Shown piece by piece: positions 26,732 through 35,126 of a stretch of 35,369 bases of DNA. The stretch comes from Pararhizobium polonicum (GTDB lineage Bacteria > Pseudomonadota > Alphaproteobacteria > Rhizobiales > Rhizobiaceae). The stretch is from the NCBI RefSeq assembly GCF_001687365.1, contig NZ_LGLV01000025.1, forward strand, positions 1 through 35,369, read 5' to 3'. The notes under the pieces were generated by a model. That model ran no database searches. It had not been told where the DNA came from and saw only the letters and a list, made by a program, of their open reading frames with translations. The translations under genes were made by a program, and so were the position numbers. Within the stretch, counting starts at the first letter, position 1. Every line of letters begins with the position of its first letter.

Positions 26732-26973
26732 CAGCAGCGCCTTCCCTCATCACGCCATTCACGGATTTCGTCCTGTGTGGTGACTTGCCGGCCAGCGCGC
26801 TGGGCCTTGATCTCGGCGATCAGCGCATCGACGTCGTTGTCGCGGCGGATGCGCGAAAGCCTGGCAATAGGCGTGTTGCCGCGCGAGATGATCACCTCTT
26901 CGCCGGCTTCGACTTTCGCCAGCAGCTCCGACAGATGGGTTTTGGCTTCGGCGACCTTGACGGTAACGGTCAT
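26731..26973 (-). CDS. Phd/YefM-like antitoxin of a vapBC-type pair
   Basis: 80 residues starting MTVTVKVAEAKTHLSELLAK at 26973; the start is chosen from the family pattern and a GGAG upstream. The N-terminal domain (VEAGEEVIISRGNTPIARLS) forms the DNA-binding dimer, and the C-terminal part (QVTTQDEIREWRDEGRRC) would wrap the toxin. Its stop and the toxin start overlap as TGATG. With the toxin broken, it may persist as an orphan able to neutralise a homologous toxin elsewhere. Confidence 0.9.
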   Translation of the reverse strand: MTVTVKVAEAKTHLSELLAKVEAGEEVIISRGNTPIARLSRIRRDNDVDALIAEIKAQRAGRQVTTQDEIREWRDEGRRC

Positions 26974-27201
26974 GATGGATGCTCCAGGGTTTGCGTCCCT
27001 CATCGAGCAGACGGTGATTTGCAACCGCTTTCGACATTCTGGGCGATCATATGGCCGTTTCCGTAAGTGTCGATCACCTTGATCGAGTGGACCCGGTTTT
27101 GCTGCATTGATAGTGTTTTTAGCTTTCCGGGATCACTGGAATTTTCTTGGTTGATCGGAATTCACAACAAGCGAACAAATGCTCACTCTTAAGTGGCAGC
27201 T

Positions 27202-27720
27202 CTACTTCGGGACCGAGCATGGTGATCGTAAGGTGAGCGTCATCTCGATCATTGTCGGACGCAATCCCGCGCTTGCGAACAGCCTCTGCGCTGCCTCGTT
27301 CCGGTAAGTGGTCGACAGGACCACCTGCTGCGCCTCGAGAGCCGCCAGCGCGGAGATCGTCGCGTCGACGAGCTTTCCCCCAATACCAAGCCTCCGCTGG
27401 CTCGGCTCGACGAAGATGTCATGGACGACACCCGCGGGTCCACAGAGCGCCATGTAGTCGAAGCCTTTCATCTCGGCGTATGAGTACCCGACGGCACGGT
27501 CATGATGCCACGCGACGAGAAAGATCACCTCTGCTCTGGCGGATTGCTTCGCAAGATAGGCGGCATAGGCGGCGGGAGTCGTTTTGTCGGGCGCAATAAA
27601 TCGCTCGTTGTCCCAATGGTGATGGAGTGACATGAGTTCGACGCCGAACCTACCGAGAGCAATCATGTCCTCGTAAGTGGACGGCTGAATAACGATGCTC
27701 TCGTCCCTTGATGTTGGCAT
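27202..27720 (-). CDS. GNAT family N-acetyltransferase
   Basis: 172 residues from the ATG at 27720 (MPTSRDESIV). The acetyl-CoA-binding motif A is VHDIFVEPSQRRLGIGGKLV, followed by TYRNEAAQRLFASAGLRP typical of motif B. Substrate unknown. It starts 4 bp after the stop of the LysR gene, so the two form an operon, divergent from the aldo/keto reductase cluster. A detoxification or modification role alongside that cluster is possible. Confidence 0.9.
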   Translation of the reverse strand: MPTSRDESIVIQPSTYEDMIALGRFGVELMSLHHHWDNERFIAPDKTTPAAYAAYLAKQSARAEVIFLVAWHHDRAVGYSYAEMKGFDYMALCGPAGVVHDIFVEPSQRRLGIGGKLVDATISALAALEAQQVVLSTTYRNEAAQRLFASAGLRPTMIEMTLTLRSPCSVPK

Positions 27721-27724
27721 GATT

Positions 27725-28633
27725 TCAGCTCCTCGAACACGGTTCCCGATAGCGGAGCGCATTGACGACCGCGGTGAAGGCGGGGGTCGGTTGCCGGCGG
27801 CTAGGGTAATACAGGTGGTAGCCGGAGAATGGCTGGCAATAGTCATCGAGCAACAGCGCCAACCGGTTCTCCTCGAGTTGGCCTCTGACGCGGTTTTCCG
27901 GCACATAGGCCAGACCGTGCCCGGCGAGTGCCGCCGTAATGATCATGCCGAGGCTGTTGAACATGAGCTGACCCTCGACGCGGACGTTCAGCTCCCTGCC
28001 GTGGTGTTCGAACTCCCACGCGTACAGGCCCCCATAGGTTGGGAGGCGTAGGTTGATGCAGTTGTGACCAGTCAGCTCCTGGGGGGTCTGCGGAATGCCG
28101 TGGGTCTCGAGATATCTCGGGGCGCCGACGACGATCATGCGCATGTCGGGGCCGATAGGAACGGCGATCATGTCCTTGGCGATCACCTCTCCGATCCGGA
28201 CGCCCGCATCGTACTGTTCGGCGACGATGTCCGTGAGGCCATAGTCGATGACGATCTCGACCTTGATGTCAGGGAATTTCGGAAGGAAGTTGTCCAGGGC
28301 AGGCCAGAGTACATCCTCCGCGGCGTGCTGGTCGGCGGTTATCCTCACCGTCCCTGACGGCTTCTCTTTGAGGCCGCTCAGGGCCGCGATTCCGGCATTG
28401 ATTCCGTCGAAGTGCGGTCCGACGGACTGGAGTAGCAGCTCGCCCGCCTCTGTCGGGGAGACGCCGCGCGTGTTCCGGGTCAGCAGCCGGATACCCAGTC
28501 GCTCTTCCAGACCCCGCAGGGTTTGGCTCAGCGCCGACTGCGACACCCCGATCTTTGCCGCCGCGCGGGTGAAGCTCCGCTCCCGCGCCACGATCAGAAA
28601 AGCGGCAATGTCCCGGATATTGTCACGCGCCAC
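27725..28633 (-). CDS. LysR family transcriptional regulator
   Basis: 302 residues from a GTG start at 28633 (MARDNIRDIAAFLIVARERS). The HTH is FTRAAAKIGVSQSALSQTLR with LEERLGIRLLTRNTRGVSPT. It is divergent from the aldo/keto reductase at 28733 with 99 bp between, the classical layout for a LysR activator and its target. Effector unknown; a carbonyl or quinone is a reasonable guess from the target genes. Confidence 0.93.
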   Translation of the reverse strand: MARDNIRDIAAFLIVARERSFTRAAAKIGVSQSALSQTLRGLEERLGIRLLTRNTRGVSPTEAGELLLQSVGPHFDGINAGIAALSGLKEKPSGTVRITADQHAAEDVLWPALDNFLPKFPDIKVEIVIDYGLTDIVAEQYDAGVRIGEVIAKDMIAVPIGPDMRMIVVGAPRYLETHGIPQTPQELTGHNCINLRLPTYGGLYAWEFEHHGRELNVRVEGQLMFNSLGMIITAALAGHGLAYVPENRVRGQLEENRLALLLDDYCQPFSGYHLYYPSRRQPTPAFTAVVNALRYREPCSRS

Positions 28634-28732
28634 GATATTAGTCCTGCTTATAACGGTATACGCTCAATAGCAGCTAACGGAGGAACTGACCACGGCCTAT
28701 ATTCGCGTCATCAGATCACGAAAGGAACGATC
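28634..28732. promoter_or_regulatory. divergent control region of the redox cluster
   Basis: It contains an AT-rich TATAACGGTATA (28649-28660) flanked by CTGCT (28644-28648) and AGCAG (28669-28673), a weak symmetric site that could be a LysR box. AAAGGA precedes the downstream ATG. The binding site itself is a guess; the divergent arrangement is certain. Confidence 0.45.
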
Positions 28733-29710
28733 ATGAAGAAGCGCGCACTCGGTAACGGCCTGGAAGTATCCGCCATCGGTCTGGGCTGTATGGGCCTCAC
28801 CTTCGGTTACGGTCCGGCGACGGACACCTCGGACGCGGTCGCTCTCATCCGCGCCGCCTATGACAAAGGCGTCACGTTCTTCGACTCCGCAGAAGCTTAC
28901 GGCGCTGCGAACGAAGAGATGGTAGGCGAAGCCGTTCAGCCGTTCCGCGACCAGGTAGTCGTCGCCACGAAGTTCGGCTTCAAGAACGGCAGCCCGAAGG
29001 ACGGTCTCGACAGCAGCCCGGCCCGCATTCGTCTCGTTGCGGAGCAGTCGCTGAAGCGTCTCCGAACCGATGTCATCGACCTGTTCTACCAGCACCGCGT
29101 CGACCCGACCGTGCCGATCGAGGATGTTGCCGGAACAGTCAAGGACCTGATCGCCGAAGGCAAGGTCAAGCACTTCGGAATGTCGGAAGCCGGCGTCGAA
29201 ATGATCAGCCGCGCCCACGCCGTCCAGCCGCTAACCGCCCTCCAGAGTGAGTATTCGCTTTGGACCCGCGAATCCGAAGAGGCGATCATCCCGCTTCTCG
29301 AAAAGCTTGGCATCGGCTTCGTGCCGTTCTCTCCCCTCGGCAAAGGCTTCCTGACGGGCGCGATCAAAGAAGGCACGTCCTTCTCCGAGGGCGACATCCG
29401 CAACACGCTTCCGCGCTTCGAGGCCGAAGCCCGTACCGCCAACCAGGCTCTGGTGAACGTGGTAGGAGAGATCGCCGACGGCCGCAAGGCGACTCGCGCC
29501 CAGGTCGCCATCGCATGGCTCCTGGCGCAGAAGCCCTGGATCGTACCGATCCCAGGTACCACGAAGCTGCATCGTCTGGAGGAAAACGCCGGATCGGCCG
29601 CGGTTGAACTGACCGCCGACGACCTCTTCAGGATCAAGGAGGCCCTGTCCAAGATCGAGGTCGTAGGCGCGCGCTACAACGCCGCCCAGCAGGCGACCAT
29701 CAACCGCTAA
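28733..29710 (+). CDS. aldo/keto reductase
   Basis: 325 residues, cytosolic NADPH-dependent carbonyl reductase. The catalytic tetrad is visible: D51 and Y56 (FFDSAEAYG), K80 (VVATKFGF) and H121 (FYQHRVDP). Start LGNGLEVSAIGLGCMGL is typical of the long-chain AKR group close to YhdN/IolS-like enzymes. The ATG at 28733 follows AAAGGAACGATC. First gene of a seven-gene plus-strand run; divergent from LysR. Confidence 0.95.
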   Translation: MKKRALGNGLEVSAIGLGCMGLTFGYGPATDTSDAVALIRAAYDKGVTFFDSAEAYGAANEEMVGEAVQPFRDQVVVATKFGFKNGSPKDGLDSSPARIRLVAEQSLKRLRTDVIDLFYQHRVDPTVPIEDVAGTVKDLIAEGKVKHFGMSEAGVEMISRAHAVQPLTALQSEYSLWTRESEEAIIPLLEKLGIGFVPFSPLGKGFLTGAIKEGTSFSEGDIRNTLPRFEAEARTANQALVNVVGEIADGRKATRAQVAIAWLLAQKPWIVPIPGTTKLHRLEENAGSAAVELTADDLFRIKEALSKIEVVGARYNAAQQATINR

Positions 29711-29804
29711 CAGCCTCCCGCTTCAACCAAGCAGGACATCGAAACTGCGTGCCGCAAGAAGACGGCACGCAGAACGGGTCCGCACGCCATCAAGGAACGT
29801 CGCC

Positions 29805-30578
29805 ATGGAAATGCAATCGCTGAAGGGCCGCGTCGCCCTCGTTACCGGAGCAAGTACTGGACTTGGATTCGGTGCGGCGAAGAAGCTGATCGAGGAAGGC
29901 GCCGTCGTCTTCATCACCGGCCGCCGTCAGGCGGAGCTGGATCGCGCCGTCGGCGAACTCGGCTCTTCGGCCACGGCGATCCAGGCCGACGCCGCCAACA
30001 AGGCGGATATGCTGCGGGTGGCAGATATCATCAAGTTCGTCCACGGCCGGCTCGACATCCTGTTCGCCAACGCCGGCGGCGGACACGCGACACCGCTGGA
30101 GGAACTCACCGAGGAACAGATCGACCGGGAACTGAGCGTCAACATCAAGGGCGTCGTCCTCACGGTGCAGAGCCTTCTCCCGGTTCTCCGCGACGGCGCG
30201 TCGGTTGTCCTCAACGCCTCGATCACGGCCGACATGGGCCTGCCCGGTTTCGCCGTCTACGCCTCGACGAAGGCTGCGGTCCGTTCGCTCGCGCGGAGCT
30301 GGACCACCGATCTCAAGCACCGCAGGATTCGCGTCAACACGATCAGCCCCGGTGTGGTGCCGACCGAAGGCTACAGCCACGTCCAGAAGCTCAGCGACGA
30401 CGATATCGCGGCCTACGCCACCCGCGTCGCGACGGAAATCCCGGCCGGCCGCGTCGGTACCGCCGAGGACATCGCCGACGCCCTCGTTTTCCTGGCGTCC
30501 GACTCCAGCAAGTACATCACCGGGATTGACCTCGTCGTCGACGGTGGCATAACGCGCGTCTACGCGGGCAGGAACTGA
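29805..30578 (+). CDS. SDR family oxidoreductase
   Basis: 257 residues. A classical short-chain dehydrogenase with TGASTGLGFG (14-23), NAGGG near 89-93, and catalytic S139, Y152 and K156 (YASTK); it ends LVVDGGITRVYAGRN. Motifs are complete so it should be active. 94 bp after the aldo/keto reductase and 2 bp before the ABM gene. Confidence 0.94.
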   Translation: MEMQSLKGRVALVTGASTGLGFGAAKKLIEEGAVVFITGRRQAELDRAVGELGSSATAIQADAANKADMLRVADIIKFVHGRLDILFANAGGGHATPLEELTEEQIDRELSVNIKGVVLTVQSLLPVLRDGASVVLNASITADMGLPGFAVYASTKAAVRSLARSWTTDLKHRRIRVNTISPGVVPTEGYSHVQKLSDDDIAAYATRVATEIPAGRVGTAEDIADALVFLASDSSKYITGIDLVVDGGITRVYAGRN

Positions 30579-30580
30579 CC

Positions 30581-30892
30581 ATGGTCGCGCAGAAATCCGA
30601 GGAGCGCCACATCATCTGCGAACTCCGCTGCGAGAGCGTCAACCGCGAACGGGTCCGGGAACTGATCCTCATGTTCGTGGAGCCGGCACGCATGGAGGAG
30701 GGATGCATCTACTACGACCTCCACCAGAAGATCGACGATCCCAACACGTTCTTCATCCTCGACGGCTGGACGAACCAGGACGCCGTAGACGCCCACGCCG
30801 CCAATCCCCATGTCGCAGAGGTCATGAAGGACCTGGGCCCACTTCTGACCTTCGGCCCGTCGATCACCCTGAACAAACGCGTCAGCGACTGA
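30581..30892 (+). CDS. ABM-domain monooxygenase-like protein (quinol monooxygenase type)
   Basis: 103 residues forming a single antibiotic biosynthesis monooxygenase-like ferredoxin fold. ELILMFVEPARMEEGCIYYD and DPNTFFILDGWTNQDAVDAH with the final NPHVAEVM match the YgiN-like pattern. Such proteins act as dimers and can oxidise quinols without a metal or flavin, or serve only as binders. It starts 2 bp after the SDR stop, so it is co-translated with it. Confidence 0.88.
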   Translation: MVAQKSEERHIICELRCESVNRERVRELILMFVEPARMEEGCIYYDLHQKIDDPNTFFILDGWTNQDAVDAHAANPHVAEVMKDLGPLLTFGPSITLNKRVSD

Positions 30893-30926
30893 TCGGTCGG
30901 CAGGAGCACCACTGAAAGGTACGACA

Positions 30927-31811
30927 ATGACATCCACCAATTCCCTCGTCACCCTCAACAACGGTGTGCGGATGCCGGCCCTCGGCCTTGGCGTCTTCCA
31001 GTCCAAGCCCGAGGAGACCACCGACGCCGTGGTCGCCGCGCTGAACGGCGGATACCGCCTCATCGACACCGCGGCCGCCTATATGAACGAACGCGAGGTC
31101 GGCGAAGGCCTCCGGCGAGCCGAGGTCGGCCGCGCAGACATCTTCGTGGAAACAAAAATCTGGATCACCGACTACGGCTTCGACAGCGCCCTGCGTGCCT
31201 TCGACGTCAGCCTCAGGAAACTGGGCGTCGACTACCTCGACCTGTGGCTGCTGCACCAGCCTCTCGCGAAGGAATTCGACAAGACCATCGAGGCATACAA
31301 GGCTGCAGAGCGCCTTCTGGCGGAGGGACGCGTTCGTGCTATCGGCGTATCGAACCTCACTCCCTCAAGGCTGGAGCTGCTGATGTCGCAGACGGAGGTC
31401 GTCCCCGCAGTCAATCAAATCCAGGTCCACCCCTACTACAGCCAGCCGGACCTCCGCGCGGCCAACCGGAAGCACGACATCCTGACCCAATCCTGGTCGC
31501 CAATCGGTGGGGCCTACACCTATCGAGGCAACGAGCGAAAGCCACTGCTTGACCCCGTGATCGTGGCCCTGGGGAGGAAGTATTCCAAGACGGCGGCCCA
31601 GGTCATGCTCCGCTGGCACCTCGACCACGGATTTTCCGCGATACCCAAGTCCGTGAAGCCGGAGCGCATCGCCGAGAACTTCGACGTCTTCGACTTCTCC
31701 CTAACCGCCGAGGAGATCGCCTCAATCGACGCGCTCGACACGGGTGTCCGCGGCGGCCCCGATCCGGAATCCCTGGACCTCGAGACCTACGGCTTCGCCA
31801 TCCCAGACTGA
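30927..31811 (+). CDS. aldo/keto reductase (diketogluconate reductase-like)
   Basis: 294 residues. Tetrad D47 and Y52 (LIDTAAAYMNE), K77 (FVETKIWI), H110 (LWLLHQPL). The C-terminal segment IPKSVKPERIAENFDVFDFS is the NADPH-binding signature of the AKR5-like group. It differs clearly from the first aldo/keto reductase in the cluster. Co-directional with a 34-bp gap. Confidence 0.94.
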   Translation: MTSTNSLVTLNNGVRMPALGLGVFQSKPEETTDAVVAALNGGYRLIDTAAAYMNEREVGEGLRRAEVGRADIFVETKIWITDYGFDSALRAFDVSLRKLGVDYLDLWLLHQPLAKEFDKTIEAYKAAERLLAEGRVRAIGVSNLTPSRLELLMSQTEVVPAVNQIQVHPYYSQPDLRAANRKHDILTQSWSPIGGAYTYRGNERKPLLDPVIVALGRKYSKTAAQVMLRWHLDHGFSAIPKSVKPERIAENFDVFDFSLTAEEIASIDALDTGVRGGPDPESLDLETYGFAIPD

Positions 31812-31887
31812 TGATGGATGTGGCGCGGGGGGCTAGATTCACTGGAGCACCCCGCCGTCATCGCTCTCCATTGAAAGGAACATCACC

Positions 31888-32661
31888 ATGAGCCGCGTCT
31901 TCATTACAGGGTCCACCGCCGGCCTCGGTCTCGCCGCCGCCCGCACCCTGATGGCCGAGGGCCACGCGGTGGTGCTGCACGCGCGATCGAAGGAACGTGC
32001 CTCCAGCCTCACCGCGACCGAACCCAGGTCCGCAGGGATCGTCATCGGCGATCTCGGCAGCGCGGCCGAAACGCGTTCCGTCGCGGAGCAGGTGAACCGG
32101 ATCGGCCGCATGGATGCGGTGATCCACAATGCCGCAATCTACCTCGAGAGAAGCCGCGGCGACACACCCGAGGGACATGCCAGAATCCTCGCCGTGAACA
32201 TGCTGGCCCCGTATATTCTGACCGCCCTGATCTTGCGGCCAGAGCGTCTCGTGTACCTCAGCAGCGGCATGCACCAGAGCGGCAGCGGTTCGCTGCAGGA
32301 CATCGACTGGAAAACGCGCAACTGGAGCGCCGGTCAGGCCTATTCGGAGAGCAAGCTTCACGTCGCGGCACTCGCCGCTGCGGTCGCACGCCACTGGCCC
32401 GAAGTCTTCAGCAACGCGGTCGATCCCGGATGGGTCCCCACCAGGATGGGGGGAGCCGGCGCGCCCGACGACCTGGAAAAAGGGCACCTGACGCAGACGT
32501 GGCTCGCGGCCAGCGACGAACCCGACACGAAAGTCAGTGGCTTCTATTGGCACCATCGCCAACGCAGAAAGGCGGCCCAGGAAGTCACCGATCCCGCCTT
32601 CCAGGATCGGCTCGTGGAGACACTCGGCGAGCTGACCGGAATCCGCCTGTTCCAATCCTGA
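31888..32661 (+). CDS. SDR family oxidoreductase
   Basis: 257 residues. TGSTAGLG at 7-14, NAAIY near 81-85, LSSGMH with the catalytic serine at about 125-126, Y152 and K156 (YSESK). The C-terminus TKVSGFYWHHRQRRKAAQEV resembles the retinol-dehydrogenase/WW-oxidoreductase-like group rather than classical SDRs. Substrate unknown. Confidence 0.9.
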   Translation: MSRVFITGSTAGLGLAAARTLMAEGHAVVLHARSKERASSLTATEPRSAGIVIGDLGSAAETRSVAEQVNRIGRMDAVIHNAAIYLERSRGDTPEGHARILAVNMLAPYILTALILRPERLVYLSSGMHQSGSGSLQDIDWKTRNWSAGQAYSESKLHVAALAAAVARHWPEVFSNAVDPGWVPTRMGGAGAPDDLEKGHLTQTWLAASDEPDTKVSGFYWHHRQRRKAAQEVTDPAFQDRLVETLGELTGIRLFQS

Positions 32662-32679
32662 CACCGAAAGGAGCCGGCC

Positions 32680-33795
32680 TTGAGCGCGGCCCGACAAACC
32701 TTAACAGCCGAGAGCACCAAGAGCGCCGTGGTAGTAGGCGCCTCCCTTTCCGGGTTGATGGCGGCACTCGTCCTTGCGCGGATCGGTTTCTCCGTCACCG
32801 TGCTGGAGCGGTCTGACAATTCCTTCCGCACGGGTGCCGCCTTGCACGTGGATCAGGGGCTTCTCGCCCGGCTTACCGGAACCCGGATGCACAATCCTCT
32901 CGCACCCGGCATCCAATCATGGTTCGCGGTCCACAAGGCGCTGCTTGGCGCGGCGCGATCCCATCCGCTTGTTCATATCGTCACGGGCTCGTCCGTCGAG
33001 GTCGTAGAACAGGACGACACGTCGGCATGGGCGGCCACCGTCGATGGCCGGACCTTCAGCGGCGACGTCGTCGTGGGTGCGGACGGCCACAGCAGCGTCG
33101 TGCGACGAGCGGTAGCGCCTGAAAGACCCGACGCCACGTTTGCCGGATACTGCATCTGGCTAGGCGTCGCTCAGGAGTCCGACCTCGGTCCCGGCATCTG
33201 CTGGCCGGCGGAGACCGCTTTTCTGGGCGGTGGCGAAGCTTATCTGCTGGGCTATCCTCTTCCTGGCCCGGACGGCTCCGTCCAAGCGGGGCGGCGTCAG
33301 CTCGGCTGGGCCTGGTACGACTCCAGCCGGAACGACCTTTTCCGTGAGACGGGATGCCTCGTCGGAAAAGTGGTCAGGCATTCGTTGCGAGCGAGCGACG
33401 TTCCCGATCGGACTCTTCGGGAGCTCTGGCAGGACGCCGCACAATGGCCTACGCCGTGGCGCAAGGCCGTCATCGACAGCATCGGACGGAAAGCAGTTAT
33501 CGGCACGCCCATCACCGAATACGTTCCCGACAGGCTCGTGGATGGTCGCCTCGCACTTGTCGGCGACGCCGCTCATGTTCCGACGCCCATGACAGGCAAC
33601 GGATTCGCCGCATCGATGCTTGGTACCGAGGCATTGGCAGACTGCCTGTCCGAAATGGCTTCCGGTTACGGCGCGCTCGAAGCATCCCTTCGTCAATACC
33701 AGACCCTGAGACTGAACGACGTCCGCCGACTGGTGCAGTCGGGCCAGGACTTCAGCCGCGGCTTTGCGGCTTCCCGGAGACGCGCACGGCAATAG
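32680..33795 (+). CDS. FAD-dependent monooxygenase
   Basis: 371 residues from a TTG at 32680, supported by AAAGGAG 7 bp upstream and lack of an earlier start. FAD-binding motif SAVVVGASLSGLMAALVLAR (GxSxSG at 20-25), the DG motif GADGHSSVVRRAV, and GDAAHVPTPMTGNGFAAS for the flavin ribityl. It belongs to the para-hydroxybenzoate-hydroxylase-like group that hydroxylates aromatic or related substrates with NAD(P)H and oxygen. Confidence 0.92.
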   Translation: MSAARQTLTAESTKSAVVVGASLSGLMAALVLARIGFSVTVLERSDNSFRTGAALHVDQGLLARLTGTRMHNPLAPGIQSWFAVHKALLGAARSHPLVHIVTGSSVEVVEQDDTSAWAATVDGRTFSGDVVVGADGHSSVVRRAVAPERPDATFAGYCIWLGVAQESDLGPGICWPAETAFLGGGEAYLLGYPLPGPDGSVQAGRRQLGWAWYDSSRNDLFRETGCLVGKVVRHSLRASDVPDRTLRELWQDAAQWPTPWRKAVIDSIGRKAVIGTPITEYVPDRLVDGRLALVGDAAHVPTPMTGNGFAASMLGTEALADCLSEMASGYGALEASLRQYQTLRLNDVRRLVQSGQDFSRGFAASRRRARQ

Positions 33796-33832
33796 AAGCT
33801 GTCCACGGCTTCCCAACACAATGGAGACTACC

Positions 33833-34525
33833 ATGTACGACCTGAAGACGACAAACCCCGCCATGGGACGCTACGAGCAAGAAGTCCTGCGAAATGATCT
33901 ATGGAAACGGCCGCAGTTGTCGGTGCGGGATCGCAGCATCCTGACGGTCGCCGTCTTGATCGCCCGGAACCAGTCCGCCGAGATGACCAACCACTTCGAG
34001 CTCGCCCTCGAGAATGGAGTCACGCCGACGGAACTCTCTGAGATCATCACCCACCTCTCCTTTTATTCGGGATGGGCCAACGGCACGTTGGCCGCGTCCG
34101 TCGCAAGCGACGTATTCGCGAAACGCGGCGTTACGGTCGATCAGCTTCCCGGAGCGATCGTCGAGTTTCTTGCAATAGACGAAGAGATCGAGGCCAGTCG
34201 TGTGGCGATCGTCGATCAGACCGTGGGGCCGATATTTCAGGGCCTGATGGACTTCACGACGAATGTCCTGTTTCGTGATCTCTGGCTTCGTCCCGGGCTG
34301 GCGCCAAGAGACCGTAGCTTGGCGACGGTCGCGGCGCTGGTCGCGACATCTCACTTTCCGCAGGTCAGCTTCCACCTGAACAAGGCGATGGAGAACGGGA
34401 CGACTGAAACCGAAGCCGCCGAGGCGATAACCCATCTCGCGTTCTACGCCGGCTGGCCGAACGCCATGTCCTCGGTTGCCGTCGCCAAGGCTGTCTTCGA
34501 AAAGCGCCGGACGCCCACTTCATAA
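33833..34525 (+). CDS. carboxymuconolactone decarboxylase family protein, two domains
   Basis: 230 residues with two tandem CMD domains: residues about 20-95 (SVRDRSILTVAVLIARNQSA, EMTNHFELALENGVTPTELS) and about 140-220 (APRDRSLATVAALVATSHFP, QVSFHLNKAMENGTTETEAA). No CxxC redox pair of AhpD is present, so a peroxidase role is unlikely. The ATG at 33833 follows GGAGA; an ATG at 33821 is also in frame. Last gene of the cluster. Confidence 0.92.
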   Translation: MYDLKTTNPAMGRYEQEVLRNDLWKRPQLSVRDRSILTVAVLIARNQSAEMTNHFELALENGVTPTELSEIITHLSFYSGWANGTLAASVASDVFAKRGVTVDQLPGAIVEFLAIDEEIEASRVAIVDQTVGPIFQGLMDFTTNVLFRDLWLRPGLAPRDRSLATVAALVATSHFPQVSFHLNKAMENGTTETEAAEAITHLAFYAGWPNAMSSVAVAKAVFEKRRTPTS

Positions 34526-34839
34526 ACCAAACCTGATAAGGGTGCCGAAACCCGATATCCCGCGCAACGATCACAAGCAATTAATCTCTGGCCCAAAGTC
34601 CGCTCTGGGCCGACAGCCCGCGAGGCGCTCGCGTGTCGCCTCCAGCAAGCGGATTTGGAGCAGCTATCTTTGGAAAGCACCGGACGGAGCAAGAGTTCGT
34701 TTGTGAGCGATCCCATGAATAGAGGTGTCTGTCCGGCGTGCCTTGATGAGGATGTTGAAGAGGGGAGGGACCATTATTGCCGATGATCGTGGGCGTACGT
34801 CGAAGCAGTGGTTTGTACCCGGCACGGAACCGGCCTTGA
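34526..34839. other. intergenic, about 314 bp
   Basis: A GGCCCA/TGGGCC stem (34590-34595/34606-34611) lies 64 bp after the cluster and could end its transcript, though no T-run follows. An open minus-strand frame beginning MGSLTNELLLRPVLSKDSCS (34716) has no recognised domain. Nothing else is seen. Confidence 0.4.
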
Positions 34840-35126
34840 AGCGCGTTTTCCGGCCCGGGGATTCAGCCGCGCTGCCCATGGCCTCGCGGTTGGTGTCGTC
34901 GATCTCCTCAAGCAGAGGCTTCATCCTGTCGAAGTATCTCTGTCCCTGGTCGGTCAGAGTAACGTTCCGAGTGCTGCGATTGAAAAGAGCGACCCCAAGG
35001 CGGTCTTCGAGTGCGTCTCGCTTTGCTCACTACCGGCTGCGACGCACCTATTCTACGGCCCGTGGCCGTGAAACCGCCGGTCTCCACCACCGCACGAAAC
35101 ACTTCGAGTTCGGATAATCTGTCCAT
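34840..35126 (-). pseudogene. LysR family regulator, N-terminal remnant
   Basis: Begins MDRLSELEVFRAVVETGGFT with the HTH ATGRRIGASQPVVSKA, then shifts frame; the other frame continues DALEDRLGVALFNRSTRNVT and LTDQGQRYFDRMKPLLEEID, ending near AAESPGR. Only the DNA-binding third of the gene is present, and the effector domain has been lost. Confidence 0.85.
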
